DNA of 64,000 nucleotides from Lepus europaeus (taxonomy: Eukaryota; Chordata; Mammalia; Lagomorpha; Leporidae): positions 22,500,001 through 22,564,000 of the forward strand of contig NC_084827.1 of NCBI RefSeq assembly GCF_033115175.1. The letters are read 5' to 3'. The notes below the pieces were generated by a model, which was not told where the DNA came from, did no database searches, and saw only the letters and a program-made list of their open reading frames with translations. Position numbers and translations under genes: made by a program. Each line of letters starts with the position of its first letter. The first letter of the stretch is position 1. Positions 1 through 10,442 of the stretch are shown here, piece after piece.

Positions 1-19
1 CATAATATCCACAGGGGAG

Positions 20-300
20 TGGGTGTTTGGCCTAGTGGTGGAAGTATCTAGAAAGACACCACTGTGCATATTGGAATGCCTGGGCTTGTGGCACAGCTCT
101 GGCTCCTGAATCCAGCTGCCTGTCAGTGAGGACTCTGGGACAGGAGGACAGCTCTACTGGTTCCATTCCTGACACCCACGTGGGAAGTCTGGATTGAGTT
201 CCTGGCTCCCTATTTTGGCCTTGCCCCAGCTCCCTCCACTGCAAGCATTTGGACAGTTAACTAGCAGATGGGGGATTTTTCTCTCATTTTCTCAAATAAA
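20..300 (+). repeat. Old CSINE (lagomorph C-repeat SINE)
   Basis: Diverged full-length SINE. The head (GTTTGGCCTAGTGGTG), the 'gctccctccactgcaagc' core and the CT-rich 3' part followed by AAATAAATGG fit the CSINE layout. It is much more diverged than the copies at 59062 or 63225, so it is an old copy. An open frame here on the minus strand is not a gene. Confidence 0.7.
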
Positions 301-1205
301 TGGATTCAAACAACTTTAAATAAAAGACCTATAAGGATAGGAACCTATTAATATTATCCCCCAATGTATACAGAACACATAGAACAGAACTGTACACATA
401 CTAAGCTATTGATAGATATTTACTGATTGAAATAATGAGTAATTGATTCCAGAATTTGCACAATTGAATGCTGTTATTTATTATTTGTTTCTCCATTATA
501 ACTTCTAAGAAAAACTAGTTCATTTAGAATGTAAGAGAACATGCATATATACTGTGTTTCCCCCATATATAGATACCTATGATATAGTATAATTTAGAAA
601 TTGATGTAGTAATAAATTATATAAATAAAATATGACACTATTACACTGTAAGTTATGTGACTGTGGTTTCTCTCTGTGAAAACATCTTATTGTACGGTAC
701 TCATCCTTATATTTCTATTACCCATGGTTGATCATGAGTAACTGAAACTGCACATAGCAAAATCATCCAGAAAATTACTATTTTATTATTGGAGGACATA
801 ATTGAGAAAAATGTGTCCCTAATAACTTACAGCTTAGTGGCTTACACAGGAAGGTGAATGTTTTAAGTGAAAGCAGTATTATAAAAATATCTTTAAAAAA
901 GTAAAAGAAAAACAAACAGGAAAATTCAAAGCTGGATAACAAGGTAATGATAAGCAGATCTTGACATTCAGAAATAGTTTTCACCCCTCAATAAATCTCA
1001 GCTCCATTGACTTCTACTCCAGCTATAAAGGAGTTGGTTACAATTCAGTAATGGTGAAAGGAACATGGTATGGGTGTAGCAAAAGGTTCATACACTTGTA
1101 AAAATGAATAGAGGCAAAATAATCCCAAACAAAACATAGAATACTGCTTCTGTCTCCCACTTCAGTCATCTTTTAATGGTGTTACTGTTTTTCTTTTTAA
1201 TTTTT
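301..1205. other. Unassigned AT-rich sequence
   Basis: No gene or clear repeat recognised. AT-rich, with only short incidental open frames. Confidence 0.5.
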
Positions 1206-1206
1206 A

Positions 1207-1223
1207 AAAATTTGTTTGAAAGA

Positions 1224-1264
<41 letters not shown>

Positions 1265-1530
1265 ATGAATCAAGATCTTCAACCCACTGGTTCACTCCCT
1301 TAAGTACCTGCAACAGCTTGTGGAACTGGGCTAGACAGGAGCAAGGAGTGATGGACTCCATTCAAGTCTCCCATACAGGTGGCAGGGACCCAAATGCTTT
1401 ACCTCACGCCAGCCACATCCTAAGGGTCTGCATTAGCATGGAGGTGGAATTGGGTGTGGAGTCAGGACTTGAACTCAGGTATCCAATATGGAATTTGGTT
1501 GTCCCACGATAGTGTCTTAACTGCCACATC
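1207..1530 (-). repeat. Old CSINE with (GT)n(GA)n tract
   Basis: Reverse-oriented CSINE. On the plus strand it starts with the complemented tail 'atttgtttgaaagag' followed by the GT/GA tract (1222-1262). It continues through 'ggttcactcccttaag', 'caagtctcccatacagg' and 'gcattagcatgg' to the decayed head near 1530. The GT/GA tract is the SINE pyrimidine-rich 3' region that has grown into a microsatellite. Confidence 0.7.
1222..1262. repeat. (GT)n-(GA)n compound microsatellite
   Basis: About nine GT units followed by about eleven GA units, inside the 3' part of a reverse-oriented CSINE. Confidence 0.9.
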
Positions 1531-1657
1531 AAATGCCTGTATCTTGTTGTGCAGTTCTTAGTAAAAGAATCCATTATATTATCCACAATAAATAGGTAAA
1601 CATTTATTGTGGATAAAATAATGAGTATTTGTGAAAGCAGTAAGATAAGCAATATTT

Positions 1658-1833
1658 TTTTTTTAACTTTTATTTAATGAATATAAATTTCCAAAGTACA
1701 GCTTATGGGTTACGATGGCTTCCCCCCTCCCGTAACCTCCCTCCCGCCCGCAACCCTCCCCCCTCCCGCTCCCTCTCCCCTTCCATTCATGTAAGGATTC
1801 ATTTTCAATTCTCTTTGTACACAGAAGATCAGG
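1658..1833 (-). mobile_element. Young 5'-truncated L1 3' end
   Basis: Reverse complement of the lagomorph L1 3' end: poly-T, 'acttttatttaatga', 'ccaaagtacagctta', then a C-rich run that is the G-rich L1 3' UTR tract, then 'attttcaattctctttg' and 'acagaagatc'. It is flanked by a perfect 15-bp TSD AGATAAGCAATATTT at 1643-1657 and 1834-1848, so both insertion boundaries are known. Only about 175 bp of L1 was inserted. Confidence 0.92.
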
Positions 1834-1849
1834 AGATAAGCAATATTTG

Positions 1850-2480
1850 ATTATACAAGCAATAGGTTAGTTGAAATCCAAAGGTTCATGTGTCTTTTGA
1901 AAAGCTAGATTCTGTTTAATCCATAAGCATGGTTTTTATAAAGTCTTCAGTGATAACAGTGAACATTTCAATTTAGGAAAAATTTATTGAGAGCTACTTT
2001 TCAGTTCTATGTTAGCAATGAACCATCTCACCTCTGATTACTGCACATCAGGGTGCCCTTCCTGCTGATGCTATCACCTTGATGCCATGAACCATGGAGC
2101 GACTTTGAAGCTACAATTCAGAAATTTTTTGATATAGTGTAATTACATACAGTGGTGCTGTTTCAGCTCCCCTTACGGCTCCTGCTGCTGCTGCTACTCT
2201 CATTCCTCTTTCCTTTTCCTCCCTCTTCCTCTTCCTCCTCTTCTTCTTGTTCTTTTTTCTTTTGGTCTTGTTATGGTTAATTTTCAAAAATTTCCAGCCC
2301 CAAATAACTGCATCTTAAAAAAACACTTTATGTGTCCTAAAATAGTATTAGTGGTATGTAAGAAAACGCATCGCATTAGGGTGTGGTTTAATGAGTAGTG
2401 ACAAATACTCATGCTCAGGTGACCATTAGCCAGTTCAAGATTTAGAGCATTATTCACCCACAGAAGTTTGCTTTGTGGTT
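1850..2480. other. Unassigned, with pyrimidine-rich tract
   Basis: No gene recognised. Contains a CTG/CCT-rich pyrimidine tract at about 2175-2265, including (GCTGCT)n at 2182-2196. This is simple sequence without further context. Confidence 0.5.
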
Positions 2481-3840
2481 CTTTGAAAACCCAGAGTTTC
2501 TCCTACCTCAAAGTATTATTGTTCTGATCTCTATCATTACAGATCAGTGTAATTATTATTGAAATTCATGTTTTACTGAGGATGATGTAGGTAAGGGTCA
2601 TCCATGTGGCTGCAGTTTATTGCTTTGTTTGATAATATTGTAGCCCAAAGATATTCTATCAACTTTTTGATGGCTTTTGTATCCTTTGCAAATTTTGGCT
2701 ATGGATAAGGCTGCTCTGAACATTTCTGGTTAAGAATTTGTTGGACAAATGTTTTCATTTCTTTTGGATAAGCATGTCCAACTTGAACTGATCATCAGAG
2801 GACTGAATTTTTCAGAATGGTTAACAAATTTGTACTCCTACAGCTAATGTATCAGAAAGTTCCTTGCTTTAAATCCTTGCTGATGTATTATGTTTTCTGT
2901 CTTTTTGAGTTTTGCACATTCCAGGAGCTTCACTATGGTTTTAGTTTATGTTTATGTAATGACAACTAATGAACACTTTCTCACGGGTGTGGTAGCAATT
3001 CATGTGACTTGTCTGTTTAAGTAACTTATCCACTGCTTTAATTGGATTATTTAATAATATTGAAGTAAAATCATTTCCTACATATTCTGAATGCAAGACC
3101 TTTGTCAGATAAAGCTACAGCTAACGTCTGCTCTTTGGATTGCTATTCATTTTCTTAATAGTGCCCTTTGATGAGCAGAAATTTTCAATTCTAATTCCTC
3201 ACTCATCAACCATTTCCTTTCTAAACGGGCCTTTCTGTATGATATGTAACAATATATAATGATGTTTTCACAAACAGATATTTGCCTAACACAAAGTCTC
3301 AAAGACATTCTCTTATGCTTTCTGACGGAAGCTTTATAGATTGGATTTTATATTTAGATTATACTTCTCCTAAATTAAAATGTATATACTGTGAGAAAGG
3401 GATTCAGGATGCATTTTCTTTCCCAGGGATATTCAATTGTTTCGGCGCAGTTTTAAATTGAATGCCGCACTATTCTTTTCTCTATTACATTACGTTGGTG
3501 CATTTGTTAAAAAAAAAAAATCAGTTCACTCTCTTATGCATGATTCTGTTTCTAGATTCTGTTTATTTCCATAAATCTACTTCTCTTTCTTTTGGTCAAC
3601 ATTACACTATTTATATTACTCTTAGTGTTTATGGAAAACAGGTTGTAGAAGTTCTCCAAATTTGTCCTCTTTTTGTGATACTCAATGTATTTTGCATTCC
3701 CATTTGAATTTAGCAATAGCCTGTCAATTTCTATCAAAAATCATGCCAATATTTTGCTCTGGGTTGCACTGAATCTATACATCAGTCTTAACAGTATTGA
3801 AGTCTTTGAAACATTAGACTATCTTCTCTTCTGTCACTAT
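2480..3840 (-). mobile_element. Ancient L1 (L1M-type) ORF2/3' relic
   Basis: The plus strand reads as antisense L1. Phrases recognisable from mammalian L1M consensus include 'gaccTTTGTCAGATAAAGC', 'CCTTTGATGAGCAGAAATTTT', 'TTTGCCTAACACAAAGTC' and 'GGGTTGCACTGAATCTATAC'. The coding frame is destroyed by many indels and stops. The short open frames at 3462-3707 and 3552-3737 are accidental. Confidence 0.75.
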
Positions 3841-4174
3841 CCATAGTCAAGATCAAGTGTGTACCCAATTGCTGTTACCACTTGATTTCAATATGCAGAA
3901 TGCCAGTATTGTTGTACATATAGTTTTCAAATACATGTCACACAATTTTAATAAAATTTAACAAATTTATTTATTCTTAGTCATTTTATAATGTTTATTG
4001 CTTAAAAGAGTGATTTATGCATGTCATATTTTCTGCTTATGTCCGATATGCAAATAGAATGATGGTTATTATATATTTAACATGTATTTAACTTATTTCT
4101 TACCACTTTTTTAGTTTTTTATTGAGATTAATATCATATAAGCAGGATGTGGTAGAATTTTTAATTTGATATGT
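3841..4174. other. Unassigned AT-rich sequence
   Basis: No gene recognised. It may continue the flanking old L1 relic, but no diagnostic phrase was seen. Confidence 0.4.
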
Positions 4175-4184
4175 GGACCTTCAT

Positions 4185-4528
4185 TTTTTTTTTTTTTTGA
4201 CAGGCAGAGTGGACAGTGAGAGAGAGAGACAGAGAGAAAGGTCTTCCTTTGCCATTGGTTCACCCTCCAATGGCCGCCGCGGCTGGCGCGCTGCGGCCGG
4301 CGCACTGCGCTGATCCGAAGGCAGGAGCCAGGTGCTTCTCCTGGTCTCCCATGGGGTACAGGGCCCAAGCACTTGGGCCATCTTCCACTGCACTCCTGGG
4401 CCACAGCAGAGAGCTGGCCTGGAAGAGGGGCAACCGGGACAGAATCTGGTGCCCCGACCAGGACTAGAACTCGGTGTGCTGGTGCCGCAAGGTGTAGGAT
4501 TAGCCTACTGAGCTATGGCGCTGGCCCA
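4185..4528 (-). repeat. CSINE (young, CSINE2-like)
   Basis: Near full-length reverse-oriented copy: poly-T, 'GACAGGCAGAGTGGACAGTG', GA tract, 'GGTTCACCCTCCAATGGCC', ending in the head complement 'GGCGCTGGCCC'. The 10-bp TSD GGACCTTCAT is perfect at 4175-4184 and 4529-4538. Overlapping open frames in several phases are SINE readings, not genes. Confidence 0.95.
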
Positions 4529-4538
4529 GGACCTTCAT

Positions 4539-5039
4539 CTTTTAATAACAGTATTCATCCCATTCACAGGCATAATTTCTTTTGTATCCCTCTCATTCTC
4601 CCCTCCATTATGACATTTATAATATAATTTTATTTGAACTTTCTAAGTCTTAAAATTAATCTGATAGAAGATGGATGATGTTTGAGCCTCTTTTCCTTGC
4701 ATTTAAAAAAAAAAACCTGTTTTCTCTTAGAGATAGATTGAGGGCAGGAGGCGAGGCAGGAGTGGGGATAGCTTAGAATGTTGGAGGGCAACCAGTTATG
4801 AAAGTCTGGGACATTTGATAAGTGCCCTGTGCACTGGTGTTTACTCCATCTTAGTCAGAGAGGAACAGTAATACTGAGATATTTAGACTGTGGGACATTT
4901 CTTCAATTTGATATATAATCATTCAACTTCATTTCTCATAGCCATATTTGCCCTCAAATTCCATCAATTTCTAACAATTACTTCTTATTCATTTTTAATA
5001 GAGAAATTGAATGACTTTTTTCAAAACTTTAGAATTATT
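4539..5039. other. Unassigned sequence
   Basis: No gene or clear repeat recognised. A short A-rich run lies at about 4706. Confidence 0.4.
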
Positions 5040-5900
5040 GTAGCCTGAAAAATGGCTCCTTGAGTACATAAGGTTAGAATTCCTGAAACATATGTTACCT
5101 TTTTATTATTATCATCATTAATATTTTTCATTTGTATACTTTATTTATTTGACAGGCAGAGTGGCAGAGAGAGAAGGAAAGACAGAAAGAGAGAGAGAGA
5201 GAGAAACGGACAGAGATAAAGAGAGAGATTGACTGATTTTCTACCCATGGAGAGAAATATTCACCAAATCCCTGCAACCACCAGGCTAGCCCAAGACAAA
5301 ATCGGGAGCCCAGATCTCCATCCAGATCTCCCAGGTGAGTGGTAGGGATCCAATTGCTTGAGTCATCAGTTGCTTTCTCAGACACAGTAACAGGAGACTA
5401 GATCAGAATTAGAGTACCTGGGACTGGAGCATACATCCAACATGGTGACTTAGCCCACTGTGCCGCAACACCTGCCTTGTAAATTCTCCTTTATTTGGGA
5501 AAAGGATCTTTGCTAATGCAATTGCCGTTCAGCTCTTGTGATGGGAGGACAATGCTGGATTATCACACAGGTTAGGTATACCATCACAAAGGCGCTCAGG
5601 AGAGAGGGGCTAATGGAAAGATCATAAAGGTGAGAGGAGAGAATGTGAGGAAGATAGTGGTGGAGACTGAGGTTCTGTGGCTGTAAATCAAGGGAGACCA
5701 GCAGCCACCTGGGGCTGGAGAGAACAAGGATGTATGCACCCTAGAGCCTCCCAAGGGACCATGGCTATCCTGAAATCCTGATTTTGCCTGTTGATACTTG
5801 ATGCAGGCTTTCTGCTTCCACAGTAGTCAAAGAATAAATTCCCATCATTTTAAGATACTGACTGTGCATTTTATGATCACAGCCAAGTGAAACTTTCAGA
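5040..5900 (+). mobile_element. MLT1-like MaLR LTR, split by a CSINE
   Basis: Phrases shared with MLT1 LTRs occur in the right order: 'gaaacatatgttacct' before the CSINE, then 'atttgggaaaaggatctttg', 'ctggattatcac', 'ctagagcctcccaagg', and the 3' segment 'gaataaattcccatcatttt' just before 'aagatactgactgtg'. It is old and diverged. The assignment is from consensus recognition, and the exact subfamily is not determined. Confidence 0.65.
5135..5480 (-). repeat. CSINE inserted in MLT1-like LTR
   Basis: Reverse-oriented CSINE: 'TTATTTGACAGGCAGAGTGG', GA-rich tract, 'CACCAGGCTAG', 'cagatctcccaggtg', ending 'CCCACTGTGCCGCAACACC'. It separates two MLT1-like pieces. The left boundary is uncertain because an AT-rich stretch (about 5100-5134) precedes the tail. 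The TSD is not clear. Confidence 0.8.
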
Positions 5901-6208
5901 GTAGTATCATATTTTTCAGAATTTTTTCATCTTACCAATATGGCTTTGAGAAATTTGTGTCGATTTAAAGAGTGGAGGTGAACTGCTGATCATGGCTCCG
6001 CTGCAAGACTCTGCATTTTCAAAACAGTTATTCACTGAATTTTGAGCTCCTGTTTCATTTCCTGCTTGTTTTCTTTACATTATCTCTATGTATGACCTTA
6101 AATTTGTAATATTTTGAGTAAATATTTGTAATGCTTAACACCAAATGTCAATATGATATCCTAATTTTTTAGTAAGTCAACTCCCTAAACTTTTAGATAT
6201 TTCTTTTT

Positions 6209-6553
6209 TAAAATTTTTATTTCTTATTATTTTTTTGACAGGCAGAATGGATAGTGAGAGAGAGAGACAGAGAGAAAGGTCTTCCTTTTTGCCGTTGGTT
6301 CACCCTCCAATGGCCACTGCGGACGGCGCATCGCGCTGATCCGAAGCCAGGAGCCAGGTGCTTCTCCTGGTCTCCCATGCGGGTGCAGGGCCCAAGCACT
6401 TGGGCCATCCTCCACTGCCTTCCCGGGCCATAGCAGAGAGCTGGCCTGGAAGAGGGGCAATCGGGATAGAATCCGGCGCCCCAACCGGGACTAGAACCTG
6501 GTGTGCTGACGCCGCAAGGCGGAGGATTAGCCTGTTGAGCCACGGCGCTGGCC
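6209..6553 (-). repeat. CSINE (young)
   Basis: Reverse-oriented, close to consensus: 'GACAGGCAGAATGGATAGTG', 'GCCGTTGGTTCACCCTCCAA', ending 'CACGGCGCTGGCC'. TSD TAGATATTTCTTTT at 6194-6207 versus TAGATGTTTCTTTT at 6554-6567 (one mismatch). Overlapping open frames are artefacts. Confidence 0.93.
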
Positions 6554-6569
6554 TAGATGTTTCTTTTAC

Positions 6570-7323
6570 AGAGCTTTTATCCACTTGGTTAAATATTATT
6601 GACAGAAATAACTGAAACAGAACAAGTAAAATTCTGTGACAAAAACAAAAGATTCTTTGGTAAACACAACTCGTTTCGGTGCTGGTTGGAGCACAACTGG
6701 TTTGTTCATTTCTGTCATATCATGCTCAGCATCAAGTGTTGGCCTGCTTCTTAAATCTAGGTGTTTAAAATTTAAAACATTGATGTTAGAGAGTCATAGC
6801 TGTGTTGTGATGGAAATGGTACTATTTCAGAATTTGTCTTTAAGATATCTCAGAGTGGTACAATTAATTAATTTTACCAAGGAAAATGCAAGGTGAGAAA
6901 AGGACCTTAGCAAGGTCATGCTTCTTATCTACAAGAACTTTCTTTTGGAAAGAATTACAAAGCCACAAATTAAAAATTTTTGTGTGTGTTAGGACTTACT
7001 GTATGGCAAGCGGACCAGGCATAAATTTATAAAGTATATCTTTCAATTCTCCTTGGCAAAAATTCATTGAATTACTGCCACACTTCCCTTATGTAGGAGA
7101 AGTTTCCTATCAGCTTCACAGGGTCAAGCTAGAGAAGTTTAAAGTTCTAGAGATATACAATAAATACTTTCATTGCATGAGATTAACCAGTTCTGAATAT
7201 GTCTCCTGGCCTAATAAAATTTATAAATGGAGCTCTGGTGGCTTAGTGGAGATATTCCATGCTACCAAATGACAATTTATTATACTATCTAGACCTTAGG
7301 GCTACTTGATGGATTATTGCTAT
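6570..7323. other. Unassigned sequence
   Basis: No gene or clear repeat recognised. An 86-codon frame at 6636-6896 has no recognisable motif. Confidence 0.4.
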
Positions 7324-7404
7324 AAAGTACATTTTCCTTCTTTATCTGGAAAATCCCTTTGATTAATCACAAGTATTTTATTTAGCAATTTGATATATTA
7401 TTAC
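7324..7404 (+). repeat. Left arm of 81-bp inverted repeat
   Basis: Reverse complement of 8000-8080 with two mismatches by eye (79/81). The arm begins AAAGTACATTTTCC and ends ATATATTATTAC. No SINE, LINE or transposon end was recognised in it. See the separate finding. Confidence 0.97.
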
Positions 7405-7999
7405 ATTCATGCTTTTTTCTTGAAAATATATCTTAAAATTATCCTGTTGAACAGATGTTTTAACTCCTTTTAGGGAATGAGATTAAGATAGCACTGATGA
7501 TCGTAGAAAGTTAGTCATATCAACATGTCCCAAGGAGTACAGGGCCCAATGCAAGTCTTTTCTTCATTTCTAATATTTATTTCAAAGTCTTTCCTTCACT
7601 GCAATGTCATAACAGCAGCAAAGATTGATACATCAGCATTTTGTATAGCACAGTGTCTTAAAAAAATCAAGTCAGTTGCAGAAGAAATGTACAGTCTGTC
7701 TTTGTGTGTACTCAAAATGAAGAAAAGGAAACCAAAGGCCCCTAGGGGTTTTATCAGGGCTCTTCATAGAAGAAAAGATTTGAGTTTTCATTGAATGGTG
7801 TCTTTGTTGTTAAAGATGAGTCTACTCTTATGCCAATTGAATCTACAAGTTTTCTTTTAATGTGATTATACTGAGTAGAAATCAGATTTCAAAGGTGCTT
7901 CAAATGCCCAAAACACTGACTAGTTAGTTTGCTTTTCTATAAAATAATGGAAATCTCTCAACTAAGTATGTTTTTGAATGACTTTTTGTAATAGGTAAG
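7405..7999. other. 595-bp spacer between inverted-repeat arms
   Basis: Unique-looking sequence. It contains an 89-codon frame (7525-7794) starting CAACATGTCC, which has no recognisable domain. I treat that frame as accidental because I see no splice, poly-A or family evidence. Confidence 0.5.
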
Positions 8000-8080
8000 G
8001 TAATAATATATCAAATTGATAAATAAAGTACTTGTGATTAATCAAAGGGATTTTCCAGATAAAGAAGGAAAATGTACTTT
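8000..8080 (-). repeat. Right arm of 81-bp inverted repeat
   Basis: Reverse complement of 7324-7404. The mismatches are at the positions corresponding to AAGTAC/AAGTAT and ATCAAT/AGCAAT. Homology stops abruptly on both outer and inner sides. Confidence 0.97.
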
Positions 8081-8882
8081 TTGCTTTTTCTACTGATCTG
8101 TTCTATACTGAATATTTGGTCATTATTGTAAACTCCATTCTCAAATCTTTGGTTGATTAAAAAGGAAAAGAAATGATAATTTGTTTTTTGGGAAAGTTGA
8201 CTTTTTTACCTTTCTTATTTTAGTTGAATAATGTTGCTGATGGAAGAAGACTTACAAAAGTGTTTAATGTAAACATAATATATGTAAAATAAAGCAAGAA
8301 ATTATGCACTACAAGTAGATGAAAAGAAGTAGAAAGGGAACAAATACAGGTTGAAACAGCACAGGAAGCCAGAATTGAGACTTATACAAAATGCATTCTA
8401 TGATGACTTTGTATCTACCAACTAATAAACATTAATCTCCCTTTAAATCAATGATAAGAAAAAAAGTCATCAGATAGATGATGTACAAGATTCAAATAGG
8501 AAACTAAGTTAGTAATTGGGAAATGCACAAGTATTCCTGATACTAAGGTCATGAAGATATTGATCCTGAGAATCTCCATCTAGACCATATTGTAACACAC
8601 AGTTCAACTTCAAAGCTTTTTTTTTAATAATAATTCTAGCAGCAAGACCCACTCTAATCCTCCATGTACTTTAATGTCTGCATAACAAAGCACAATTCAC
8701 AAAAACAATCCAGCACATGTGGCATGTGCAGGTCATTGTATGTGGTACACCACATGAATGTGTGTATTTACTAGGGTATAATGAGGATGGTGTGTGTGGC
8801 AACCATATACTAATCAAAAAATGCTGAATTACAATACTCAAACTTCCATATTTTTCCAATATGAAGATTATAGTAGTAACTT
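8081..8882. other. Unassigned sequence
   Basis: No gene or repeat recognised. A short TGTG/CACA-rich patch lies at about 8715-8800. Confidence 0.4.
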
Positions 8883-8893
8883 AAAAAATAATG

Positions 8894-9184
8894 TCTTTAA
8901 TGTGCTGTACATTGCTATTTAATGCTATAATTAGTAATCCAATGGTAGTTTTTTCACTTGATGTTGCTATATGGGCAAAATGTTGAAATCTTTTCCTAAT
9001 ATATACTAAACTGATCTTCTGTATACAAAGAGAATTGAAAATGAATCTTTACATGAATGGAAGGGGAAAGGGAGCGGGAAAGGGGAGGGTTGCAGGCGGG
9101 AGGGAAGCTATGGGAGGGGGGAAGCCATTGTAACCCATAAGCTATACTTTGGAAATTTATATTCATTAAATAAAAGTTTAATAA
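8894..9184 (+). mobile_element. Young 5'-truncated L1 3' end
   Basis: Plus-strand lagomorph L1 3' UTR: 'TTTAATGTGCTGTACATTG', 'TGTTGAAATCTTTTCC', 'ACTGATCTTCTGTATAC', the G-rich block 9060-9125, 'GGAAATTTATATTCATTAAA' and AATAAAAG, then an A tail. Candidate TSD AAAAAATAATG at 8883-8893 and 9185-9195. The same 3' end occurs at 40860-41172. Confidence 0.92.
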
Positions 9185-10045
9185 AAAAAATAATGGATTA
9201 AATATTCTTCAGAATATCCCTCCAACCTATATATAGTTTCTTTAAATTAAGCATTGACAGATATTTGTATTCAGTTCAAAACTGTGTTCTTTTAAAGTTG
9301 AAATTCCAGAACTTAAATTTCATTTTCATTCTAAATTCCCATGTCATGTATGAGTTACATCATGAATGATTGTTGTTGGAAGTGAATTTTTCTGCCTCAA
9401 TATTCTCCTTTAGCCTGCATTGCATCCAGCCTAGTAAGCAACGTATCCTTTCCAAAGCACTGCTAATTTATGTGGTAGGTTGAGTTGGGTTTTCCTTAAT
9501 AGGCATCAGGATTAGAGTTGTGTTGTGTGAATTTTCTATGAAGACAATTCAAGAAAAATCAAAATAATGCTCAACAAACAGGGGTCTAATTATTTACACA
9601 ACTAAAGATGTCAATTTAAACATTTCTCATTTTGCCATATTTTTAATTTATGAAAAATTCAAACTTTCATGAGAGATGATTCTTTTTTGTTCAGTGTTGG
9701 AATAATTATTAAGGAGATAATCTCTTTAGAACAGAGGTTTTTCTTCACAATGATAAGATAGAAGATTAATCCCTGATAGGTATGTAGATTCTAACTGGAG
9801 GTTAGTCTTATTTACCCCAAGTCCTCAATTCTCACTAAGAAGATGCTATCCTATGGCTCTTACTTGCACTTATACTACCTCCCTCTCAGAAAATCACCAT
9901 GAATAACTCCATCAATGCATGGAAACCCACTCCTTAATTTGAATTCCCTCTTAGTTGAAGAAATCATCATGCCCTTTGCCACATATACACTGTTTTATCC
10001 AGCATTTGTGTTTGGTTCACACTTTTGTCTTCTGAAAATTTTAAT

Positions 10046-10140
10046 CCTACTTCCTCCTTCTCCTTCCTCACATTCCTCCTCCACCTCTCCTCTTCCTCTT
10101 CCTATTTTTGTCCCACTTCCCTTTTCCTTTTTCTTCTTGA
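10046..10140. repeat. CCT/TTC-rich pyrimidine tract
   Basis: Mostly C and T on the plus strand ('cctccttctccttcctcac' and similar). It is imperfect simple sequence. Confidence 0.85.
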
Positions 10141-10408
10141 AATTCCTGAACATAGTCCTTATGACTTTGGTGGCCAGTGATTTTATATGTAATGAAATTT
10201 TGATACTTTCTCATTATCTTGATTATACTAATTTTTCATTATTAATTCTATTTTGTCAAATTGGCTTATACACTCCCTAGAAAGGTGTAAGTTAATGTTT
10301 AGAAAAACAATTCTTTAGCGAGACAGAAGTCCCATTGACTGTAGAAATTCTTAAATGTTATCTGCATTTCCATGATTATGAAAGAAATATTTATATTTTA
10401 AACAAAAT

Positions 10409-10442
10409 AGTATATATATATGTATATATATATATATATATA
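10409..10442. repeat. (TA)n microsatellite
   Basis: Alternating TA/AT run interrupted by one TATG, followed by further AT-rich sequence. Confidence 0.9.

Noticed and set aside
1404-1652. tRNA gene from CSINE head similarity
   Set aside because: CSINEs descend from a tRNA, but no head here keeps a complete cloverleaf. They are SINE heads, not tRNA genes.
7525-7794. 89-codon frame inside the inverted-repeat spacer
   Set aside because: Tempting as cargo of a foldback element, but it has no domain and no start context or homology that I can support.
9915-10280. 121-codon frame with hydrophobic ends
   Set aside because: Its middle is a CCT/TTC pyrimidine tract (Pro/Ser-rich peptide). No family resemblance, and no splice or promoter evidence.
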